DNA of 64,000 nt, taken from Muribaculaceae bacterium (GTDB lineage: Bacteria; Bacteroidota; Bacteroidia; Bacteroidales; Muribaculaceae). Positions 54,215 through 60,805 of the stretch are shown here, one piece after another. The notes under the pieces were generated by a model. The model was not told the origin of the DNA, did not search any database, and saw only the letters and a program-made list of their open reading frames with translations. The position numbers and the translations under genes were made by a program. The stretch covers positions 1-64,000 of the forward strand of contig JAGATX010000018.1 in assembly GCA_017621055.1 (NCBI GenBank), given 5' to 3'. The number at the start of each line of letters is the position of its first letter. Positions within the stretch are counted from its first letter, which is position 1.

Positions 54215-55062
54215 TGAAGATTGCCGATTTTATTACCGGACTGGCGCAGACTGCCAGGGGGGCGTGCAAGATATTGCTGTGTAGCAGACCGTTGCGGCGC
54301 TGCAAGAGCGCCGACACTTCACGGCCGCTTGTAATAATGGGCAACGGGCCGTCGCTGGCCGCTGTTATTGAGGAGAACGAGGAGCTGTTGGCCCGCAATA
54401 TCACCATGGCGGTGAATTTCGCCGCCATTTCGCCTGAGTTCAGCAGGTTACGTCCGCGTTATTACCTGCTTGCCGATCCGCTGTTCTTTTCCGGCAACGA
54501 TGTCGGTAATATGCCGGCGTTGCGTTCGGCATTCGGCGCTGTCGACTGGCCGATGACGTTGTTTGTTCCTGCCGACAGGCGGCGAAAGGTGGCGACTCTT
54601 GGTCTGTCGCCGAACATTGAGGTGTGCACCTTCAATGCCGTGGGTGTAGAGGGCTTTGCGCCGCTGTGCCGGATGGTTTACCGTTCCGGCCTCGCAATGC
54701 CGCGACCGCGCAATGTGCTCATTCCCGCCATTATGGTGGGAATGGACATGGGCTTCCGAAAAATAGTTCTCGTGGGCGCCGACCATTCGTGGCTCGAAGG
54801 GCTGTCGGTGACCGATGACAACGAAGTGGTGTCGGTGCAGCGCCATTTTTATGCCGACAGCGGCGAGGAAGGACAGCGGATCCGGCACGAATACCGCGGA
54901 TACCATATCCACGACATTGTGATGAGCATGGCCGTGGCCTTCAGGGGTTACCATGACATTGCGAACTTTGCCGCAGCCCAAAGTGTTGATATAGTCAACG
55001 CTACTACCGGAAGCTATATCGACGCATTCCGTCGTGCCCGGCTTGCCGATGCCCTCTGTTGA
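54214..55062 (+). CDS. DUF115/MptE-like protein
   Basis: This 282-residue protein (a GTG 3 nt upstream is an alternative start) contains 'PLVIMGNGPSLAAVIEENEE' and 'ITMAVNFAAISPEFSRLRPR' followed by YYLLADP. It also has 'IPAIMVGMDMGFRKIVLVGA' and DHSWLEG. This is the DUF115 (MptE-like / flagellin-glycosylation-factor) Rossmann-like pattern with GNGPSL and a GADHSW box. Relatives include sugar-transfer factors (Maf) and a pterin pyrophosphokinase, so reading it as a glycosyltransferase is inference. Confidence 0.7.
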   Translation: MKIADFITGLAQTARGACKILLCSRPLRRCKSADTSRPLVIMGNGPSLAAVIEENEELLARNITMAVNFAAISPEFSRLRPRYYLLADPLFFSGNDVGNMPALRSAFGAVDWPMTLFVPADRRRKVATLGLSPNIEVCTFNAVGVEGFAPLCRMVYRSGLAMPRPRNVLIPAIMVGMDMGFRKIVLVGADHSWLEGLSVTDDNEVVSVQRHFYADSGEEGQRIRHEYRGYHIHDIVMSMAVAFRGYHDIANFAAAQSVDIVNATTGSYIDAFRRARLADALC

Positions 55063-55097
55063 GGACTGGAAAGGTCACCGGTAGCGTGCCTGTGACT

Positions 55098-55289
55098 ATG
55101 AAAGCTGTTTTTATAATAAGTCTTGTAGTCGTTATCTCTTCGGCGACCGTTTTGGCGATATCATTGTTCGATGTTGTCAGGCTCGACTATGTCGGCCACG
55201 GTATTGCCGGTGTGGTTTTGGTTGTCGCCATTTATTTTCTCACCAAATCGTATATCCGGCTTCGGAAAAGTACAAGGCGCTACTACTGA
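55098..55289 (+). CDS. Small two-helix membrane protein
   Basis: The 63-residue product starts at the ATG at 55098. Two hydrophobic helices (AVFIISLVVVISSATVLAIS and 'GIAGVVLVVAIYFLTKSYI') are separated by a short loop with DVVRLDYVGH, and the C-terminus is basic (RLRKSTRRYY). No family is recognised. It is third in the operon with the SDR-like and DUF115-like genes. A TTG at 55059 would overlap the previous stop and add 13 residues. Confidence 0.55.
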   Translation: MKAVFIISLVVVISSATVLAISLFDVVRLDYVGHGIAGVVLVVAIYFLTKSYIRLRKSTRRYY

Positions 55290-55300
55290 CCGGCACGGGC

Positions 55301-55338
55301 AAAAAAAATACCACTCCTCGCGGGGTGGCTTTTTTATT
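55301..55338. terminator. Bidirectional terminator
   Basis: CCACTCC-TCGC-GGGGTGG (55311-55328) has T6 on the plus side and, on the minus strand, T8 (55308-55301). Confidence 0.85.
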
Positions 55339-55630
55339 AAGGTCTAACACTAAATACCTAAAACCATTAAAAATCCTTTTTTCTTTCTTTTCTGAAGTCC
55401 TTTATAATCCTATTTACCTTTTATCTTAGACCTGAAAATTATTTACGCTGCAAAGATAGCGGATGTTGGATTGCAATTTCATACATATGCAGATGAAATA
55501 TAAACAAAATCAGAAGGCATATAAATATAATCATCAGATTATCAGAAACAAATCTCCTCGTTACAACATTAGAAATATAAAGGCATATATTTCTTGTTTT
55601 GTCGTTTTACGCGCTTTTATAGTGCGGGAT
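55339..55630. other. AT-rich spacer with a long inverted pair
   Basis: There is no coding frame with support. AGGTCTAA near 55341 and TTAGACCT near 55426 are inverted copies enclosing about 75 nt that are purine-rich on the minus strand. A TATCTTTG box on the minus strand (55451-55458) points into it. It might be a 3' UTR or a small RNA ending at the 55301 terminator. Confidence 0.4.
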
Positions 55631-56746
55631 CTACATGGTGCGGAGAGTTTCTTCGAAAGTGGTGCGGTCGATGGCGCGGCCTTTGAGACGGTTGCGGTAT
55701 GTATAGATGGTGTTCATGGACAGACCGAGAATTTCCGCCAGCCGGCCGCTGTCGGTGATGTCGAGGTGAATGAGTGCGGCCATGCGCAACTCGGGCGAGA
55801 GCTTGCCGTCGGCAGGTACGGTGAAGCGCCGGTCGGCCTGTAACAGCCTGTTCAGCCGCTCGATAAAGGCAGGGATGGTGGCCAGAACAGCTGCGTCGAA
55901 GGCATTGTAGAATTTGGCGGATGCTTCGCCGATAAGTTTGCCGGAGTTTACGCTGTTGTAGAGATCTTTGGTCTGACCGGCTGTGAGTTTGCGGTCGACA
56001 AGGAGATTGTATTCTTTAGTCTGCGAAAAGGCGAGCAGAGCCAGGTTGAGCATGGCTTTTGAAGACTGAGCGCAAACGGCGTCGCCATCGGTCGACGCAT
56101 CGGTTGCCGAACGCCTTTTGTGACTGAGCACGCGCCGAAGTGTGACAGTCACTGTAACGCCAATCAGCAAAGATGCAATGGCAATTATCCAGTATGCCAG
56201 GTGAGTATGAGCGGAGTTTGTAACACTTAAAACCCGCATGCTGTGACCGTAGTCCGTGTTGTCTGTGACAGATGCGCGATTCAGGGCAGCTCGGATGGCC
56301 AACCGGTAGCACTCGATGGCGCGCTCCGGATCGCGGCTTTCGAGCATGCGGCCGATGTCGTTCAGACGCCGCGCGTCCGGCATGCCGGCCGTGAGGCTGA
56401 TGGCTTCGGTGTCCATCATTCTGTTGAGGTAGGCTATCGAATCGGTTGCTTTTTTTCTATAATATTCGTCGAGATAGTCGGCGGCAGCGTTGAACTGCTG
56501 TGTGCCGGGCGCCAGGGACGCCAGTTTTTCGGCGCATATTGCCGCAGCCATCGAGCTGTCGCCGCTAACAAGAACTGATTTCCATTCGGGCATCATGGTA
56601 TCGGAGGAGGCAGGAGGCGCCGGCGCGGCAGGAAGTGCATGCATATTCTCGACAGCCGCGCTGAGGGCTGTGAAGAAGTCGCTCTCGGAGGAGGAAGCTG
56701 CGAATGTAAGAGAGAGCACGGTGACGACGGCAAGGATTTTTTTCAT
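55631..56746 (-). CDS. DUF6377-type membrane-spanning regulator
   Basis: From the ATG at 56746 it has 371 residues. The signal/anchor is MKKILAVVTVLSLTFAAS. A periplasmic helical (TPR-like) part of about 170 residues is followed by a membrane helix 'AYWIIAIASLLIGVTVTVTL'. The cytoplasmic C-terminus of about 150 residues ends 'AALIHLDITDSGRLAEILGL', then SMNTIYTYRNRLKGRAI, a winged HTH-like motif typical of DUF6377 regulators in Bacteroidetes. Such proteins are thought to sense envelope signals and control nearby genes. The protein is shorter than its paralogue at 59210-60805 (531 aa), mostly in the TPR region. Confidence 0.8.
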   Translation of the reverse strand: MKKILAVVTVLSLTFAASSSESDFFTALSAAVENMHALPAAPAPPASSDTMMPEWKSVLVSGDSSMAAAICAEKLASLAPGTQQFNAAADYLDEYYRKKATDSIAYLNRMMDTEAISLTAGMPDARRLNDIGRMLESRDPERAIECYRLAIRAALNRASVTDNTDYGHSMRVLSVTNSAHTHLAYWIIAIASLLIGVTVTVTLRRVLSHKRRSATDASTDGDAVCAQSSKAMLNLALLAFSQTKEYNLLVDRKLTAGQTKDLYNSVNSGKLIGEASAKFYNAFDAAVLATIPAFIERLNRLLQADRRFTVPADGKLSPELRMAALIHLDITDSGRLAEILGLSMNTIYTYRNRLKGRAIDRTTFEETLRTM

Positions 56747-56768
56747 GGTCGATGTTGTTTTGAATGCA

Positions 56769-56800
56769 CAAAGATATGAAAACAACGTTGTATCTCCAAA
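56769..56800 (-). promoter_or_regulatory. Promoter of the shorter DUF6377 gene
   Basis: Minus strand: TTTG (56797-56800), 20 nt, TATCTTTG (56769-56776), the best consensus match in this part. The leader is about 16 nt, which supports the start at 56746. Confidence 0.75.
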
Positions 56801-56942
56801 ATTTCATTTATATTTTTGGTTGCTTTTTTGTCTTGGGTATAACGAAGCAATTTACGGGCAATCAAGACGTCAACTTCAATAAAGCAGTCAAATACATCAA
56901 TATGGACTTTATACATGGTTGCAGTTGGGGCTGCATGCATGA

Positions 56943-57059
56943 TAACTTTGCATTGTCATTACAATTTTTAGGTAACCCATAGGGAAAAAGTAAGTAAGAT
57001 TGTTTTAGAAATTCGCAAGCACATGCATGTTAAAGGGGCGCTCGTGAGAACGCCCCTTT
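56943..57059 (+). other. Promoter/terminator pair without ORF
   Basis: On the plus strand TTG (56919-56921), 21 nt, TAACTTTG (56943-56950) is followed by about 80 nt and the stem AAAGGGGCG/CGCCCCTTT (57032-57059). The stem may instead be the terminator of the crp-like gene on the other strand. Confidence 0.35.
57032..57059. terminator. GC hairpin terminator after the Crp-like gene
   Basis: AAAGGGGCG (57032-57040) and CGCCCCTTT (57051-57059) form a perfect 9-bp stem, 32 bp after the minus-strand stop. Confidence 0.75.
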
Positions 57060-57091
57060 GCAATTTAGGTCCGAGATATTTGCCAACCGGA

Positions 57092-57778
57092 CTATTCGTA
57101 GCTGTGCTCCAGCAGTGCCGCGAGTTGACGGCGATTGTGGATGATTATTTCGCGAGGAGTGTAGGTCAGCAAACCTTTTTCCTGCATGACGGCTGCGATA
57201 GCATCGAAGTTTGTGCGCTGCACGCCGAATATGGAACACAAGTCACGGGCCTTGCAGCTGAGACGTATGTCCTTGGCCTCGGGTTGGGTAAGGGCTATGA
57301 CCCAGAAGGCTATTCGTTCGTCGAGAGTGCCGTCGGTAAGCGAAAGTATGCCAACCTGAGCTTTCTGTGCATTGACAGACAGGGTGTTGAGGTAGTTGAA
57401 CAGGAAAATTTCGTCGCTGTACAGAATTTTGATGAAGTCCTTTTTCGTTATCTGGAGGATGCTGACGCTGTCGAGAGCCACTACCGTGGCCGGAAATGCA
57501 GTACGCGGGCCGAACAGGAAGTCGGGAGCTATAAGGGCCGGAGCCTCGAGGGTCTGGCCGATGGCGAACCTGCCGTTGCGGTTGGCAGCGGTGCTGCGCA
57601 CCTGTCCGCTGATAACAAATGTCATGTGCGTGCATGGATCGTCTTGACGGAGAATGGTCTCCCCCTTCGGATATTTCAGAAAATGAAATTTGGCCTGGCC
57701 GACAACCTCGGCCAGCCGCGCATGAGTGACACCTCGAAAGAGAGGAAGGCTCATCAAAAGATCGAACATGCTCGACAT
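57092..57778 (-). CDS. Crp/Fnr family transcriptional regulator
   Basis: The product has 228 residues. The N-terminal cyclic-nucleotide-binding-like beta-roll (1-120) contains 'KGETILRQDDPCTHMTFVIS', then GQVRS. The long dimerisation helix follows, and the C-terminal HTH is 'SCKARDLCSIFGVQRTNFDA' (residues about 172-191). No Fnr-type Fe-S cysteine cluster is present. The effector is unknown; the residues that bind cAMP phosphate in CRP (RGES.R) are not visible. It lies between two DUF6377 regulators and beside a BASS-type transporter gene. Confidence 0.9.
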   Translation of the reverse strand: MSSMFDLLMSLPLFRGVTHARLAEVVGQAKFHFLKYPKGETILRQDDPCTHMTFVISGQVRSTAANRNGRFAIGQTLEAPALIAPDFLFGPRTAFPATVVALDSVSILQITKKDFIKILYSDEIFLFNYLNTLSVNAQKAQVGILSLTDGTLDERIAFWVIALTQPEAKDIRLSCKARDLCSIFGVQRTNFDAIAAVMQEKGLLTYTPREIIIHNRRQLAALLEHSYE

Positions 57779-57830
57779 GGTTGATATATTTAGATAACGC
57801 GAAAGCGATTGAAAAAACGCTTTTACAATT

Positions 57831-58757
57831 TTAACACTTGCAAGCCTTTTTTGTTCGGCTCATCCGGTAAATCTGGAATGAATTGAAACAATTCTGCCAA
57901 ACGACATAAGCGGCGGGTCCTACGCTCGCCACCGGATTGAGGTAAGTAAGTGCAAGCCAAATGCCTAAAATAGTGTTTTTTTGCCCGAGCGACTGTCCGA
58001 GCGAGATGGCATCGCCCTCGGTGGCGCCGATTTTTTTGCCTATGGCGAAAAGCAGGCCGCAGCAAGCGGCGGCTCCGGCAGCCATGGCAGCCATCACCGG
58101 CCAATAGGCCGGCGGTTCCATAAGCACGAAGCTCACAGACTTGCCAACCACGATTATCAGGGATATGGACCACAGATAGAACGAGACGGGGGCGCAATGC
58201 TGCACGAATGTGTTGACTTTCGGCGATGTAAACCTGAGTATAAGGGCAAAGAATAGCGGAAACACAATCATGGGCGCCACACGCAGCGATATTGTCGTGA
58301 ATTCTTCGAAATACGAGGTGCTGTCGTCGGCACCGGGGTTTACTACCGGGAGAAGCAAAGGCGCACTGACGGCGACGGCGAGGTTGCTGAGCACCGAAAA
58401 GGCGGCGACTTTGCCGATTTTGCCACCCAGCATACCGGTCACCACCGGCGCTGCCGTTGCCACAGGGCAATAGACGGTAATGAACAGTGCCTGCGCCATA
58501 CTGGCATTGACATATCGCAGCGGAATGAATATGACCAGCGCCCCGATGATCTGGACGGCGAGAACCGCCCACATGCCGCGACTGAAGCGCAGCTCCCTGA
58601 TCTCCAGCCGGCTGAATGTAAGGAACAGCATGGAAAAAATGAGGTATGGCGTGAGGAAGGCGAAGTATGCTATATAATTGTGGAACAAAGCCCCCAGGAC
58701 GATGGCCAGGGGCATGACCCACGGTTTGACGCGTTGTTGAATTGCGGATAATGTCAT
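57831..58757 (-). CDS. Bile acid:sodium symporter (BASS/SBF) family transporter
   Basis: From the ATG at 58757 it has 308 residues with nine or ten hydrophobic helices. The family pattern is visible: 'PYLIFSMLFLTFSRLEIREL', 'TVYCPVATAAPVVTGMLGG' (the conserved substrate-site helix break), and 'ISLGQSLGQKNTILGIWLAL' (second inverted repeat, usual E/Q-rich crossing). Family members carry bile acids, pantoate, arsenite or other organic anions with sodium; the substrate is unknown. The longer frame (to 58835) is rejected because the promoter at 58778-58785 sits inside it. Confidence 0.83.
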   Translation of the reverse strand: MTLSAIQQRVKPWVMPLAIVLGALFHNYIAYFAFLTPYLIFSMLFLTFSRLEIRELRFSRGMWAVLAVQIIGALVIFIPLRYVNASMAQALFITVYCPVATAAPVVTGMLGGKIGKVAAFSVLSNLAVAVSAPLLLPVVNPGADDSTSYFEEFTTISLRVAPMIVFPLFFALILRFTSPKVNTFVQHCAPVSFYLWSISLIIVVGKSVSFVLMEPPAYWPVMAAMAAGAAACCGLLFAIGKKIGATEGDAISLGQSLGQKNTILGIWLALTYLNPVASVGPAAYVVWQNCFNSFQIYRMSRTKKACKC

Positions 58758-58777
58758 CTCGGATATTTTTGCGGATG

Positions 58778-58801
58778 CAAAGTTACGCATTTTTGACCAA
58801 A
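58778..58801 (-). promoter_or_regulatory. Putative promoter of the BASS-type gene
   Basis: TAACTTTG (58778-58785) on the minus strand, TTTG at 58798-58801, 12 nt upstream. The leader is about 14 nt. Confidence 0.5.
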
Positions 58802-58818
58802 TAAAGTCGAGGTCATCC

Positions 58819-59068
58819 AAAACAAGACCGGGCACCTTCTCACGAGGATGCCCGGCTGCGTTTTAAAATGACTTAAAACAATTACATAACTAACATAAAA
58901 CACATTTTCGTTCGGTTAATGAATTACTATGGGATAAAATAAAGTTCTCCATGTCGGCAACCAATGTCGGCATCAGAAAACTTTACCATAATAATTTCAG
59001 ATAAGTTTCATTAAGTACTAACAATCTATACTAACCCTAAAACTGAATATAATCGTGTATTTTCTTTT
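58819..59068 (-). ncRNA. Candidate transcript without ORF (small RNA or orphan leader)
   Basis: On the minus strand a consensus promoter (TTG 59103-59105, 20 nt, TAACTTTG 59075-59082) is followed by about 220 nt of AT-rich sequence, then CCGGGCA/TGCCCGG (58828-58855, with an inner CCT/AGG) and TCTTGTTTTGG. The only ORFs inside are 20 and 27 codons. ATGTCGGCA occurs twice in the middle on the plus strand. The unit could be a small RNA, or the leader of a lost gene. Confidence 0.4.
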
Positions 59069-59074
59069 GCAATG

Positions 59075-59105
59075 CAAAGTTACCGCGCAAAAAGCATTCC
59101 GGCAA
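59075..59105 (-). promoter_or_regulatory. Promoter of the ORF-less transcript
   Basis: TTG (59103-59105) and TAACTTTG (59075-59082), spacer 20 nt, minus strand. Confidence 0.6.
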
Positions 59106-59209
59106 CCGGATATAAGGCCAATATAAACAAATATAAAGTCAGTATATATTGTATCTGCTGATTTACAGGCTAATGAATAAATGAAGTGAAAGCCTGAATA
59201 TAAGGTGGT

Positions 59210-60805
59210 CTACGGGTTGGCTGCTGAGATATTCGAGATGTTGGCCACATCGTTCTCGAAGGTGTCGCGGTTAATGGCGCGTCCTTTGATACGGTTGCGG
59301 TAGGAATATATGGTATTGAGCGAGTAGTTGAGCACCTGGGCAATCCGTGCGCTGTCGTCGATGCCGAGGCGCATGAAGGCGAGAATGCGCAGATCGGTAT
59401 TCAGCAATTCGCCCTCATGCAACTCTATGCGGGCATCGGGTCGCAGAAGGCGGTTGACGTCGGCTACAAAGTCGGGGTAAATATGGAGAAAGGCAGCGTC
59501 GAATACCTCGTAGAACTCGCGGCTCTGTTCGTCGACAAACTTACCTGACTTAGTCATCCGGTAAAGCTCGTCGGCCTGACCGGCGGCGAGCTTGCGTGTG
59601 ACTATCTTGCTGAACTGGTTCAGTTTATCCATGTAGATGGAGCAAAGTTCCAGAAACTGGCTGATATATACCTCCTTGGTGCGGTTGGCATCGCTGAGGC
59701 TGCGCTGCAGGCGCGCCATCTTGTTCATTTCGTGGCGTAAGAATATGAGCAGGCCTAAAAGGATGAGAAGAAGCACCGATAGGGCGGCAATTATAATGTA
59801 AATGCCTGTTCGCCATGACTCTATGCGCTGATTATAGGCTTTTTCGATGACCGGAAGGGTCTGTGAGGTATCGAGGGTGCGCAGCGATGCACCGCATTCC
59901 ACAGCCACCTCGAGGGCAGTGGACAGATACCGGTATGCGCGCTCCACATCACCGGCATCGCTCAGCACGGTTCCCAGTTCCTGAAGCGATACCATTTCGC
60001 GGGTAGCGCCCTGGACATCGGCGAGCGCTGACAGTGCCAGATAGTAGGTAGTTGCCATCGAGTCGGCATGGCCGCGCGCTATCGACGAGAGATGATGCGC
60101 AGCTCGTGCCCGGACGTTGCTGTGACTTGGTTCCGAGGCGACTATCTCCTCGAGAAGCACTTCCGCCCGCGAGTGATGACCCGTCATGAAGAAGTATTCG
60201 GCCTGATTGTATCTGCTCTGTCGGCTTTGCGGCGGCAGGACGCTGATCAAGCGTTGCTGGTATACGAGCGCGCTGTCGGTATAACGGGCGTGAATGGTAT
60301 CGAACGAGCTGTAATAGGCAGCCATGTAGCTGTACATCTGACGCCCGGCCATGAGATATTGCTCTTTGTCGGTGTCGGCAATCTTCGCCGGGTCGATGCT
60401 GTAGAACTCGTCGCGGGCCTGCTCGAAGAGCCCCACCAGCGGCAGCAGAGTGGCCCTGCGCCACGCGAAGGGGGCGCTGAGGCTGTCGGACGCCATATTT
60501 TCGCCCATGGCGAGATAGTGGAGCGCCGAGTCGGTATTGAACGATGTGTAACGGTCGGCGATATCGAGAATCCGCGGCAGTGATGCAGGCTCGCCGTGTA
60601 GACGTTCCCTTAGGGAGTCAATGCCGGCCTGACGGATGGCTATATATTCGTTTCTCTGCCTGAGGGCACGGTCGAGCTGCAGCAAGGCCTGCCGGGTATC
60701 GTCCACGCTGATATGTGCTCTCGCGACGACTGGCACAACACCTGCCGTCAGGACCACGACGGTGACCACCAAACGCAGAAATGTCGGAATATCAGCGCTC
60801 TTCAT
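59210..60805 (-). CDS. DUF6377-type membrane-spanning regulator (long form)
   Basis: From the ATG at 60805 it has 531 residues. It carries a signal/anchor (FLRLVVTVVVLTAGVVPVVA) and a periplasmic TPR array of about 300 residues ('YNQAEYFFMTGHHSRAEVLL'). A membrane helix is at 'GIYIIIAALSVLLLILLGLL', then a coiled coil and a cytoplasmic DNA-binding-like end ('FMRLGIDDSARIAQVLNYSL', then NTIYSYRNRIKGRAI). The C-terminus is clearly paralogous to the regulator at 55631-56746. Its ATG overlaps the mutL stop (ATGA), so a repair gene and an envelope-type regulator share one message, which is unexpected. Confidence 0.82.
   Translation of the reverse strand: MKSADIPTFLRLVVTVVVLTAGVVPVVARAHISVDDTRQALLQLDRALRQRNEYIAIRQAGIDSLRERLHGEPASLPRILDIADRYTSFNTDSALHYLAMGENMASDSLSAPFAWRRATLLPLVGLFEQARDEFYSIDPAKIADTDKEQYLMAGRQMYSYMAAYYSSFDTIHARYTDSALVYQQRLISVLPPQSRQSRYNQAEYFFMTGHHSRAEVLLEEIVASEPSHSNVRARAAHHLSSIARGHADSMATTYYLALSALADVQGATREMVSLQELGTVLSDAGDVERAYRYLSTALEVAVECGASLRTLDTSQTLPVIEKAYNQRIESWRTGIYIIIAALSVLLLILLGLLIFLRHEMNKMARLQRSLSDANRTKEVYISQFLELCSIYMDKLNQFSKIVTRKLAAGQADELYRMTKSGKFVDEQSREFYEVFDAAFLHIYPDFVADVNRLLRPDARIELHEGELLNTDLRILAFMRLGIDDSARIAQVLNYSLNTIYSYRNRIKGRAINRDTFENDVANISNISAANP

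Noticed and set aside
56764..56982. 72-codon plus-strand ORF
   Set aside because: Starts inside the minus-strand DUF6377 promoter; no family features, AT-rich spacer composition.
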